A stretch of DNA of 64,000 bases from Spongospora subterranea. Lineage: Eukaryota; Endomyxa; Phytomyxea; Plasmodiophorida; Plasmodiophoridae. The stretch is taken from positions 1 through 64,000 of the forward strand of contig OUQQ01000034.1 of NCBI GenBank assembly GCA_900404475.1, in the 5' to 3' direction. Below the pieces are notes generated by a model. The model saw only the letters and a list, made by a program, of their open reading frames with translations, made no database searches and had not been told where the DNA came from. Below are positions 1 through 13,671 of the stretch, piece by piece. Each line of letters begins with the position of its first letter. Positions within the stretch are counted from its first letter, which is position 1. A program made the translations under genes and the position numbers.

Positions 1-114
1 CCTGTTTACTGTTACACACCCTGTTTACTGTTACACACCCTGTTTACTGTTACACATCCTGTTTACTGTTACACACCCTGTTTACTGTTACACACCCTGT
101 TTACTGTTACACAC
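1..114. repeat. 19-bp tandem repeat, six copies
   Basis: Six head-to-tail copies of a 19-bp unit (CCTGTTTACTGTTACACAC) run from the first base of the window, with one C-to-T change in copy 3. The array is cut by the window edge, so its true length is unknown. The unit is not a standard telomere repeat; it looks like a minisatellite, possibly subtelomeric. Confidence 0.95.
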
Positions 115-1058
115 CGGGAACACTTTTCATCTGTGCTACTTAACCCGTTCATGTGACAATATTGCCGCCCGGCACGGTTTTCGAGGCTGGAGCGGCATGG
201 CGATTCGCATCAGATCAAATTGACGAACAGGGTGTTGCTATCCAGGCGACGCCCCGATCACAAATCGCTTTAGAAATGCATCGATGATATCGGGGGTTGC
301 TGTTCAAGCATGAAGTGCCGAATGCCAAAGGGGATCTCTAGACGAAACTTGCATTTAACTTATCATGTGTATCTGGTTTTGGCGATTCATCTTATCCTTT
401 GATAGTACAACGGCGCCTACAAAAAAAATTCTACCTGAAAATATGTTCGAGCAATGGATAGATCTCGTCAAGACAAGGAGCTTCGTAGAAAAACATTACT
501 TTTCTCCAATTTTGCCACACCTTGCTGGGTTTTCAATCCATTGCGAAGTTCGACGACATCGAAATCCCCTTCTATTCGATGGCCTGCATATAGCGGCGGT
601 GATACAACGGTGTCGTTAATAACGTCCGGCTCTGGGAACTCAATTCAGAAATTACAGTGGTCTGGGTGAACACCTATGGAATGATGAGGTTCCAACCACA
701 TCTGAGTACACTGGCGGCTGTACAATTCTGACAGGTCGCGAAAGTAGCCCATGACGACAACGAGTCAGTGCTTGGGCTTTATCTTGAATATCTTTAATCT
801 CCTGGTGCCAATCTTGCGCGGCAGGATTGCAGCAGCGACACCCTGCAAATCGTATCTGTGATGAACGGCCCAAGGTCCAATACTGCCCCAATGATCAATA
901 TATTTTCCAGCATTAACTCTCTGAAAATCCGTCAGTATTGATACTCATGGCAGCCTGAATGTTCGATATTCAAACGGGTTTCCAGTTTGGAGCCATTCAA
1001 CCGTCCCTGGCAGGGTCATGGGTTAAAGAAGTTGAGTGACAATGAGTTGTTAAAATGT
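115..1058. other. no confident gene
   Basis: Only short overlapping reading frames occur on both strands here, none with a recognisable domain. It could hold the 3' end or UTR of the recombinase-like gene to its right, but I see nothing firm. Confidence 0.5.
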
Positions 1059-2393
1059 TTACCGTCGATTCTTCGCGATCTCCAAAAGTGCTATCGCATC
1101 GGCTGTGTACCCTCCAGCTAATTGCAGATTTCTGTGTCGAGTTGCTTTGCTAAGATCGATGTCAGAAGCGCCTGCCCACGTTCCAAGCAACCATCCTGTC
1201 TTCCACATGAAATGTGTGCCAAATTGCCCATCTCGGCCATTTACATGCTGGCAATACGCTTGCATTGCGTCAGGAACGTTGACGCACTCATGAGTGCGTC
1301 AACTTCCATGGGCATTGGTTGCGGGATAATCGCAAGACACTTATTTGAAAATTTGTGCCCACGCCAAAAGCTGGCGAGCCAGACAGAGCTCTGGGACTGA
1401 ATTTTCACGATGAATCGATAAAATCACATATGAGCAATTTTCCGCGAATTGTGGCAGCTAATAAGTCGCTACGCCGCTGTGAGTCAACGTCGTGAGCGCG
1501 AGGACAATATGAAGATCAATGAACGTCAGGGCCTCATCAGCACGCAGAAGAGCCGGATACAGAACAGCATCTTTGTCCATCATTTCCAATTACGACACTC
1601 ATCGCCACTCACCAAGTATTGGCGAATCCGATGAAGTCGTCGGGATGACATTGAATCGCCTTGCGGAACATATCCGGTTTAGCTCGCCAAACGCGTCATT
1701 TTTTGTCAGTATAAGATTCCAGATAAAGGTTTACGGAGGAAATCATTGCTTTTTAGTAATCTATAATGCCTGAGGAGGTACTTCCCAACCCATTTTACTC
1801 GGTCGACCCATTCCGTCGCAAAGCGGACGATTCCACTGCGGATGGCCCACGTGGAAACGACAGCCTGTGGCATCCTGTGTCTGTTGAACTTAGAAATGCA
1901 ACGCTTGCACGGGTCCGAATAAGGCTGCATGGACATTTCGTTGGCATTGTGCAGCGCCGATGTTGCTGCCCAAGCTGTATTAGTTTGTTGGGATCGTTGA
2001 TCCTCCATTACAAGTAATTGGCCGCTGCCACATCGTCCATGACTTGGTTGCCTTGCCGGTTTTTTAGCGGCGTACTCATGTCAAACACCTTGTAGTCAAT
2101 ATACAGGAATAAGCTGGCCAGGATCAGACAGGGACAGAAAAACGGAGAATTTTCTTGATGATTTATCAGTGACTCCCAGTCCCCAATCAAACTGATAAAA
2201 TATTGAAGCACACGGTAATGGGCATGAAATGCCTGAAGGGTGCGTTCTTCCAGTATTCTGGTGCCGGTGAGCGCGCTCGTTGCTGTGTAGATAAAGACAA
2301 GTCGAGGTTTGTCGAGCACCACCAACGATCGCCTTCTGGTCTTCCGTAAAACAATTGAAAAGAAGCCCAAACCTCGATCATCGCCAATTCCAA
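1059..2393 (-). CDS. probable tyrosine-recombinase-like gene, multi-exon, boundaries unresolved
   Basis: Several minus-strand coding pieces lie in order. A leading piece around 2390-2010 contains a segment ending DDVAAANY; it joins through a possible short intron (AATAC-AG end) to FLGSNIGAAQCQRN near 1980. Near 1570-1470 a piece reads YPALLRADEALTFIDLHIV, which resembles box I of tyrosine recombinases (R-x-x-E-A-L). Near 1400 comes VPELCLARQLLAWA. The last piece (1265-1059) has GTHFMWKTG, then ATRHRNLQLAGGYTADA, like box II (H-x-x-R, H, Y), but with W where the second catalytic Arg is expected. Exon joins are not resolved. It could be a domesticated or decaying Crypton-like recombinase, or an unrelated protein. 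The assignment is inference from short motifs only. Confidence 0.35.
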
Positions 2394-2676
2394 ACCGCTT
2401 TTGTTAACGATATCGGAATCAGGAGAAACTCCAGTGCTGTGTATTGTAGGGGAATTCCAACCGACAATCTCGCTCTCTCAGATTCACATTTTCTGCCTGT
2501 CGTGTGGTGCTCTCTGGATGCCTTTGCCGACGCCAGATCGTCGGTCACTCGACGAATTTGCGTTTCCTCTTGTTATGTACCCTTATACCCTGTTACACCA
2601 GTCAGACTCGTGTTACCTAGCGTACTCTGCCGTTTCACTGCAGCGGGAACCAGAGGACAGATGACGCTCATTGTGA

Positions 2677-5276
<2,600 letters not shown>

Positions 5277-5997
5277 AGAAACGCGCGCAGTCTAATTCGT
5301 ATTTCGAGCGGGCTGCATCGATGCCATCCCTGTCCCTTATTATCGTCTTGTCAAACCGTACCGACCTGATCCATTACGTAATGCTCTGGTTTACTCCGGA
5401 CCTGGTTCAGATTCGGCTAAAGTTGATGCGAAAGGCTTGGGTCTCCCCGCACCAAATCCCCCCCTGCTGCATAGCGAGAACTTCACAAATACAGCACGAA
5501 AGTCCTACCCATTGATACTGATTCTAAATTATCGGATAGCCGAGACTGGTTCTCGGCTGATCATTTACCCATCGCAGCCATGACGGCCTATATTTATAGC
5601 GCCACCGTCATATCAAGTGCCAACTTATGTTTCGGAAAAGGGAATTCGACTGTCTGCGATCTCTGGCTAGCGGATTTGCATTTTTTATACATCTTGTCGA
5701 CATGCCAGCGTACAGTACGGACCATGCTCAAATGCGAGCGAATCGATATTCAGGACTTAGTACCGACATCACTTATGATGAACCTCTTTTTTTTTAAGAA
5801 GGCATCGAAACAGGGCGTTGTGCGCAATATATACTGTCTTTTGTGATGACAAGGGATAGACCACGAGGGTTGCAATTCGGTCTACAGAGAGAAGGTCGCA
5901 GTAAAAAAAACGTGTGGCAGACTAGTACTACTGAACAGCTAGGAAAGAACGTCAAGGAAAAATTAGCGGTGCTTCATTGTGATGCGTCGATCGTTGC
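5277..5997. other. intergenic, no confident gene
   Basis: Upstream side of the copine gene. Short frames at 5321-5515 and 5580-5846 on the plus strand have no recognisable domain and no supported exon partners. Confidence 0.5.
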
Positions 5998-6000
5998 TAG

Positions 6001-6056
6001 ATGAAACAGTGCCATTGCCAGATGAAACAGTGCCATTGCCAGATGAAACAGTGTCA
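6001..6056. repeat. 21-bp tandem repeat, 2.7 copies
   Basis: The unit ATGAAACAGTGCCATTGCCAG occurs at 6001-6021 and 6022-6042, then partially to 6056. The unit length is a multiple of three. Confidence 0.9.
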
Positions 6057-6308
6057 TGATTTGATTAGCAGAATCCGACCGATCACGAAAATGGTCACCA
6101 ATATCTGGAATAGCCGGCTTCGATAATCAATCTGGCTTTCGCTCAATGCGCAACAGAAAGACAGCATATATCCAAACCCCGTTGTGCACCTGTTCAGCAA
6201 TACATCGCCTCTACGTGCATAAAAGCTATTGTTGGGTGTGCCGTGCGAGATAGACAACCCCCTGCCAGAATCATTTTCAAACAAGGTTTTATTTGACAAA
6301 TTAACCAA
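6054..6308 (-). CDS. possible small protein with C-terminal membrane segment
   Basis: An 84-residue frame ends in a hydrophobic stretch (RLFQILVTIFVIGRILLIKS) that would suit a tail anchor. No family is recognised and no splicing partner is established. It may be the last exon of a longer gene or a chance frame. It overlaps the 3' end of the 21-bp repeat. Confidence 0.25.
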   Translation of the reverse strand: MVNLSNKTLFENDSGRGLSISHGTPNNSFYARRGDVLLNRCTTGFGYMLSFCCALSESQIDYRSRLFQILVTIFVIGRILLIKS

Positions 6309-6450
6309 AGGGGTTTTGCAAAATCAAATTGTAGATCAATTCTTTCGCTTAGACTCCGTGATAAACCCTACTCTTTGGCGTCACATCAAGTCACCCTCTC
6401 ACCTGTGTACATTTTATGTTTCCTACAGTGATCGTTGGGTAGTTGGCGCC

Positions 6451-7086
6451 ATGTCCATGGTATTAGCCAGATTTCAGCCAGCGATTCGCCCACCAGTTGG
6501 GGCCGTTACGCGTGGCGTCCGATCGCGTCCTAGAGTGGACATCGTTCTGGTGAAAGACTTTCCGCAGCTCGGTTATGTGGGGGAAGTTCATCCGGTGAAG
6601 GCGGGATTTGCCCGCAACCATCTCATTCCGCAACGGCTGGCATTATATGCCACACCAGATAATCGGCAAAAGCATGCCATTGAGAAAGGTGATGAACGGC
6701 TAGAAAAAATTCGTCAACAACGTCAAACGGAACATGCACGACGAAGACTATCCCAAATTCAGCTTCAGTTCAAGTAAGATCAGTTTCTATCTTATAATGA
6801 CAGCTTCATCTAAAATCGAGCTAGGTGTCGTGTTAATCAAAACCAGGATTTATACGGGTCAGTAACAGGTACGGGTGTCGGTTGCAATCTGGGAACGAGA
6901 TGGTATAACGGTTGGTAAACAGGGTCGGACATCACCAACCTCTTGTTCGAGAAGTATAATATCGACATTAGCCCTGATCGGGTCCAAACCAGCGAACTTC
7001 GAAGTGTGGGAGTTCATGAGGTTGCTGTTGCCATGGATGGCGGAGAAACCGCTACACTGAAAGTTAATATTGAACCTCTATCATAA
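6451..7086 (+). CDS. MRPL9: mitochondrial ribosomal protein bL9m
   Basis: A large-subunit ribosomal protein binding 23S-type rRNA; mitochondrial targeting is inferred from the Arg-rich N-terminus after the Met at 6451 (MSMVLARFQPAIRPP). The N-domain signature is clear: VDIVLVKDFPQLGYVGEV, then VKAGFARNHLIPQRLAL. A helix rich in Arg/Gln follows to 6773, where GTAAGAT is a good donor. The C-terminal domain lies downstream: VSVAIWERDGITVG (from 6875), then SDITNLLFEKYNIDISPDR and a final strand pair ending EPLS with stop at 7084-7086. The join between exon 1 and the C-domain is not resolved, and a one-base shift is needed near 6915 (a GGG run) to link the two C-domain halves. This could be sequence error or a short unrecognised intron. 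Confidence 0.8.
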
Positions 7087-7154
7087 AAAAGAACGCGATT
7101 TCACTCCAAATTTCTGAAACTTTTTCTTTAGTCAATCTATCCAAAACGGTGCGT

Positions 7155-7586
7155 TTAATGGATACAAATTGAAGACATTGCAATTGTTAGGAGCTCATGA
7201 GCTATGTTGGAAGCGTCACGACGCGTGTTCTCGAGATGGACTCTAGGCTGGATTGGACAATCGGCATTCAGCAGGGAAATGGAATAACAGTCGGTATCAT
7301 GCAAAAGCTCGAACATCAAGTTGATTGCGGACTGCCGAGAATCCATCATCGTGATCAGCCGGTCATCTCTGGCCCATACCTGGAATAGTTGACGAGCTGA
7401 TAAATCATCCCAGACAATCCGAATATCAAAGGCGCCGGAAACGTTGCTTGCTCTTAATGACAACGGCCAGCGGCGTGCTCGCGATCGACAAAGAAATGTC
7501 TCCACGACATCGGTTATGATCGTGTTGGAATTGCGTTGTAGTTGGCGATGGCTGCAATTTAAAATTTTCACGCTGTCGTTCATCAT
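7155..7586 (-). CDS. hypothetical protein, 143 residues
   Basis: A single open frame with balanced composition and no low complexity, containing IRIVWDDLSARQLFQVWARDD. No family is recognised with confidence. It lies tail to tail with bL9m, its 3' end about 70 bp from the bL9m stop. It could be a complete small gene or one exon of a longer one. Confidence 0.4.
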   Translation of the reverse strand: MMNDSVKILNCSHRQLQRNSNTIITDVVETFLCRSRARRWPLSLRASNVSGAFDIRIVWDDLSARQLFQVWARDDRLITMMDSRQSAINLMFELLHDTDCYSISLLNADCPIQPRVHLENTRRDASNIAHELLTIAMSSICIH

Positions 7587-7810
7587 CGATGATTTAAAAA
7601 TGACGGGCTGCCGTTGACGAATTTCAGCTATTACGGTAAAACGAGTCAGAACACATCACATTGATATCATAGCCACAATGAATTGTAATGACTTGACCCG
7701 TGGGTCAGAGGACGCGAGAATCGGCCACAAGGTTGTGGTTTCCAACAAGGGACCCGGCAGGGATAACTTATAAAGCGTCCGTTCTGCCGTTTTTCTAGTA
7801 AACGGGAGTT

Positions 7811-8095
7811 TTAATTCGCAAAACACGTTTGAAGATTGTCAGAGGACTGAATTTGGGATTGGACACCGAAAGCAAAGTTAGTAAGGATTGTCTTGCAGAC
7901 GTCAGAGCCCCAATACTCGTGTACCCGACGTAAACGTTTCTGATTCCTCTTATTTTGCACTTTGCTATGTAGCTGAGTTTTGCAATTCTTGAAACAGCTG
8001 TTCCACTTCAGGTACATCCCAAAGAGTTCGCTTGCACGATCAACATGGGTGCAAAGATGAAGTAATATATTAAAGTACCATATGAATATAGGCAA
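7811..8095 (-). CDS. doubtful small reading frame
   Basis: A 94-residue frame with a Lys/Arg-rich middle (HSKVQNKRNQKRLRRVHEYW) begins 18 bp beyond the UBR stop codon. No domain and no homologue is recognised. It may simply be UBR 3' flanking sequence. Confidence 0.15.
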   Translation of the reverse strand: MPIFIWYFNILLHLCTHVDRASELFGMYLKWNSCFKNCKTQLHSKVQNKRNQKRLRRVHEYWGSDVCKTILTNFAFGVQSQIQSSDNLQTCFAN

Positions 8096-8112
8096 TGTGC
8101 AACGATCATGAA

Positions 8113-11100
8113 TTACAGTGCGTTTCTAGCAGGTGATATGGAGTACCACCTTTTTCTTGAAACATAGGATCCGATTTCCAGTCCGCAAACAGTTTGCTCG
8201 AGATGGCGCAAGCGCAGCGCGTCCAGATGAAGAGGATGGCCACGATGCAGGCCACGATCAGTTTCTCCATGCTCATCCAGATAAGGCGATGCAAAATCAC
8301 AAGAGTATCCGTCACAAATAACAATAACAGATCCCTGAAAATCAGAAACAATTAGACACATAATTGAAAAAAAAGGGCATTCTTACGATCGATATCATTA
8401 GAAAAGCACCTTGGTCGCCACAAAAATGCCGTGTATGTGTCGACAATGCACCGCTTCTTCCGCCACGACAGTCTTTAGCCGAACAAATTATGTCGCCACA
8501 TATCAAACAGATACAGGCTCGTTTAGGGGCCCTCTTACATAGCGAGCACAAAGCCCTCGCGGCAGCATCGAACAGTTCAAGAAACGACTTAGGCAGGGGA
8601 GCTAACTTCGGATATACGTAGGCGAGAGGAAGTTGTACATGCGCAACGTCGAAAGGCTGAAGCAGTTCTCGAGTGCCGGATCTCTTCAAATTGATGCGGA
8701 AATAGGTCAGCAGCGACGAATATGATAGGTCAAGGCATTGGTTGCTTTGTAAAGCAGAAAACAATATTGCTGCTTGCCTGAGGAAAGATGCCGAAAATAA
8801 ATCGGCCATTGACCTCAAATCATCAGCGTTTCCCACGTCTATAGCATGCCGGTACTGCACCACGTTGTATTCGGCTTCAGTAGCGGATTCAGATTTATCA
8901 CGTAAGTAGTAAAACCCCATCACTATAAGGCGACGCAGGGCCTCCGCCGGTTCCTCGAGGCAAATCAACATAACTGCAAAATGGACAAGAAACCTGACTC
9001 TCGTCGAAACCCAAGGAGTGAAATCAGAGACGGTAGAGAAAAAGTTGTCAATGTAAGTTTCATCCACGGAAAATTTGAGGTAACTGTAATCAAGCGTTAG
9101 ACGCAATCTCACGAATTTGAACAAGTCGTACTCAGCGGCATTTCCAAGCAAACAGCGAAGGTGCATAAGTTCGCTTTGAGAAAGCAACGATTTATCCCGA
9201 TGCCGAACATCTGTAACGTGCAGGTAATCTGCTATCAGCGAAATCACACCACCATCAAGTTCGCCGCCTGAGTAAAGCTTTTTGACACGTGAAGAAAATT
9301 GGACCACCACGTCGGCGATATCTTCGGTGTCCTCTGTTGTGCCAACAAAATTTGTGTACCGGTCACAAAGTGATGGCAAGTAAGAAGCTAGAAACAGTGA
9401 AGTATCACAATTCTGTTCAGCAGATCGCGGCAACACCAACGTAGACGGTTGGCAGGGCAAAAGAGTGTTGGCATGACATTTACAAAGAGGACACGTTATT
9501 TCGCCGTTGGAGATGTCAACAACATGAATTCCTTCATAATGCTCTGCAGTAGCTCTTAACTGCAATAATGACGCTAGGAGGCGACTGTAACAGGCATAAT
9601 GCATTGCGTGTCCACAATCGCGGGAATACATTATCTTTGGTGTCGAAAAACCGGTTGACCGGGGCCTCTTTCTACAGCGTTCCGAGCTACACAGCAAAAA
9701 ATCAGACAAGCGGCATTTGCCGATCCATGACAACAGGCCTATATCCTCTTGACAGTCGTTCGACCTACATACTGTCGCCTCATCAGTATTGAATCTTTTC
9801 TCAAACGCGAGCTTCTTACAGATACAGGTATGGCCTGTTTGCAACGCATCATTGTTGGAAAGTTCTTCAAGTGAACTTGAGTTCGCATTCGAGAAATCCC
9901 TGATTTGCTCGTTTATCCGACTGAGAGCCAGAGCGCGAGCAGATTCTTTACGAAGTCGCCGCTTGTCAGCGTTTTTCTTGATTTCTTCTTGCTGTTCCGC
10001 TTCTGCAGCCGCTGCAAACATGGGACCAGCGAATGTAGCACACTCTGGACTGATCATGCATAGCTCTGATATCACAAGCTTGATGTAGTCCACGTGACTT
10101 CTTGCCGACGGAACATCCTAAAAACCAGAATATACGCACAGAGAATTTGCAATTTCGATTCCCGCTTACCTCAAGAACTAAATCGCACAGATTTTGGAAT
10201 ATACTGCGATTTTCGGAACATACAGGTGCAGTTAAACAGCAGATGAATTCCTCAACTGGAAAACAGTGTGGAAAATTTTGGGCGTCGCGAACGCCGGCCG
10301 AGATGATTCGAAGAATGGAGTACAGCGAGCAAGAAGTAAGAAATGATTGGTTGGACAGCACCTAAGCATGATTTTAACTATGATTTCGGTAACCTGCACA
10401 ACGTCTACCATGGATAACATTACGAATAGACACTTCAATGAAAACAAATCAAACAATGCGATGAAACTAGGTGCAGGTAAAGGTAAGCTCGGTATCGTGA
10501 CGGTAGCTTTCGGTTCTGTAGAACAGAGCAACGAAAATCGTGTTATTGCATCTTGGCGTTGACTCCTGTCATATTTCGAAAAACCAGGATCAAAATGCTG
10601 CAAAACCGCTTCCCGCTTGACCTGAAACTTGCCTTGATCAAGGCTATTAGGGACGACAAACTTTGCGAGCCTTTGCAAAGCTTTATCGATGTCAATGGAA
10701 GTATCCTGATTCAAACGGCTGAGCAAGTCACTATGTGTCAAATCCTCTAGCAGAAGAAAATGAACGATGTCGCGATCAAGTCCGCAATTCCGATTTTCAC
10801 AAATCCGAAAGCGTTCCACAATTACACCCATAACGACGGAAAGAAATAACTCCACGATTGAAACATACTTGGTCAGCGAAACTGCGTCCAATAGGGGAGG
10901 TCGAGGTCTTGCGGGAAATACCACATCCTGAACCATGAAACGATAGGAGAGCATGATCAAAAAAGCCTCGCCCCCCATAACGGTAGCACAACATTGGAAG
11001 GCAAGTAAATCTGACTCAAACATTACATCTCTTGCTCTAACCCGGTCATATGTCATAGCTTGTCGCATCATCATGCTTCCGTTCAACACCCAGGTTTCTG

Positions 11101-13269
11101 AACGAATGTGGGCGGCCAATGCGGTGGCACGCATGAGATAGTCGGCCACGGGGATCAAATCTGTGCTCGACAAGCACGACGATACAGGGATCGCAGTTTT
11201 GATACAAAAACTGCTGACAAGCTCAATAATGAATCGGCGAAGGGGATAATGAAATGACACTGGGTCATTGAAAATGTTGAAGATAGGACAAACAAAACCC
11301 GAACCGATTTCTAATTTCTGTAAAAAGATTATTAGCGCATGAGAAGCATAGCCGTTGCACCTCAACTGACGTTAGAACTGAGTTCTTCAAATTGGAAACC
11401 CACCATAAAGTGGCCAATGACCGGAACAATGATGCGCTTCAAGTCTTCTGGCACCCATCTTGTCTCAAGATAACCCAGGATAACTTTGCTCACTGTATAT
11501 ACTCGCATTGTACTGCTAAACATTAACCACCATTTGAGACTTTCATATTCAACGTGGGACCCCTGTTGCCTGATCTGCATATCTCTACCCTCGAGATGAT
11601 GAAGCACGTCCAGCCAACGCAAAAAAATATCGGGGCGAGACCTGTAAATATACTCACAGACTCCGTTATTACCCACTATATACGAGAGATCTCGTAATGC
11701 TGGCGCCACGAGCCCTTCGTCTTCACTATCTGGTCTCATCATCGGTTCCGTACCTCCCACGTTGGTACCAGTAAGCCTTGCTATCAACATTGCTTGAAAT
11801 GTTTCCAAAAACGACCCTAGTAAGTTCTGCGTTTGGCAAAGACGCAAGACCATATCCGGAATAGTATACAACTGAACTGAATAGTCAAGTACCGACCTGC
11901 CGCCGTTCTGAGAGGGTCGCATTGCGTTTTCAGTAAAATCGGCGTAGTCTTTGGTAAAGCTAAGTGTGAACTTTTCTTTGAAATCCATTAAAATAAACAG
12001 CTGGAAGTGAAACGGGAACATGGTTTGGGTCAACGCGAGAGAAAAAGTATGCGAAGCGTGCATCAAACTTGACATATAACTACCATGTGGTATTGATTCG
12101 CGGCTAAATGATAGCTGCTGTGCGATTGCACAGCGAATGGAATCAGATGCAGCGCATAAATCAGTAAGGATTTTGATTACGGAAACAATCTGAGACTCGG
12201 TACAAAGAAATTTTGGACGAACAGTTATTACAGTGTCAATCCCAAAACCAATGAACACGTCACGTAGTGAGAGCAATTGCTGTTCAGTGCCATTCGCAAA
12301 TATGCACCGTTGGAAATAATCAACCTTCAAGGCAATGCTGAGTCCGGTAGGTCGCGAAAGGCCGACAAACTCATGAAGATGCCCGACAACTTCATCGAAT
12401 GTGTGCACACTATCGTTGCAGAGATGAATAACGTATGGCGCCGAGGGACTTAAAAAAGCCACCATTTCGTCATCAATCATGGAGTGATCGTTGATTTGAG
12501 CTACACAATCAAATACGAACGTTACAATGCAGTCAAGAACGCGGCTGGTTTGTTCAGAAAGCTCCATAGAACCAGCGTCGGGATTCACATTGGACCTTGC
12601 ATGACGGGAACAGACGCCGTCTTCAGCCCAACTACTGAGATCACCACAATCACAAAGCCCTCCTCCACCTTGACAAACCGAAATTAAAATTCGACGGCTA
12701 CCAATAACGAATTGGAAAATTACCGGCATGGGTCATCTTGATCTTGTGCCCTGTATGATCTGCTAATCTGAAGCAGGTTGCACATTGAATACAGGTTGGA
12801 TCCACACCACAGGTTGAACACTGATAAGCTGGTTCATCCGGCCTAAACGCATATGCACAAACTGTTGACGTATTAACCTGATTAAGGAAATCTCAAAAGG
12901 TGTATCGGAACAGACATCGATGAAGGGGAATACGCTGGCGAGTGTGGAAAAAAATTGTTGCACGTCAGAATCGCCGGCAAGCAGGCGGCGGATCCATGGT
13001 TCGAGATTTACAGTCGCTTCTTGGCATATCATTGCAATCAACATACGTAACGACTCCTCTGAGTTGATTTCGGGGGGTAATGTGGCCGGCGGCGGAGAAT
13101 CGGCCAGCCTCTTAAGCATGGCGTGATCTAGACTCGAGCCCATCGCGACACCCAGGGGGACCAGATCGCCGCCACCACGTGCTCGGCAGGAGGGGCGAAC
13201 CGTAATGATGCGCGGCGCTCTATATAGCGATCTGTTTAGTCGATCAGATGATGGAGAGTTCTCCACCAC
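8113..13269 (-). CDS. UBR1: UBR1/UBR2-type E3 ubiquitin ligase (N-recognin)
   Basis: E3 ligase of the N-degron pathway, recognising destabilising N-terminal residues and ubiquitinating substrates with an E2. Seven exons fit: 13269-12934, 12877-12724, 12668-11371, 11317-10424, 10361-10170, 10117-8387, 8334-8113, totalling 1609 codons, close to the family's size. The UBR box spans two introns: CAYAFRPDEPAYQCSTCG, then VDPTCIQCATCF, then HTGHK joined to GGGGLCDCGD. A ClpS-like N-domain follows (YVIHLCNDSVHTFDEVV). The RING is in exon 6 (RDCGHAMHYACYSRL, then EITCPLCKCHANTLLP). The C-terminal cap has CSLCKRAPKRACICLICGD, joined to SPYLDEHGETDRGLHRGHPLHL in the last exon, a family hallmark. The start is either the Met at 13269 or an inner Met (MGSSLDHAMLKRL). 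The gene is divergent from PEX5. Confidence 0.93.
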
Positions 13270-13671
13270 CTAAAAACTCCTACGACAGTTGTAACGCACT
13301 CTGCTTGTTACGGGAAATCATTTCGATACCGATGATACTCTGATAAACGTCATTGACACAGACAAATACGACCGTTTATTTATATATGGAATAAAATTCG
13401 GCAAAACCCGGTGGTCGACCGCGTGCGGCTAGGAACTAGGAAACGCCATCCAGGATGGGTATCGATACACATCACCCTCCCCAAACACACGATCGTGGTA
13501 GGACGTTGTTCATCGGGCTCAACATTGCGAAAACATCAGCAACATGACGACTGCCATCACGACTGAGGGCAACTTGGTGCCGTACCACAGTTACATACGG
13601 TGGGTGATGGGCTGCGCCGTGTCAAATATACAAAAAAACGCTTTACAGATTTCCAAAGCTATTAGTAGCTA
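13270..13671. promoter_or_regulatory. shared divergent upstream region of UBR and PEX5
   Basis: About 400 bp separate the two divergent starts. I see no ORF of note and no clear TATA box. By position it must hold the promoters of both genes. Confidence 0.4.

Noticed and set aside
12862..12877. A 16-nt intron (GTTAATACGTCAACAG) before the UBR box
   Set aside because: It does not restore the UBR-box frame. A normal 56-nt intron (12878-12933) does.
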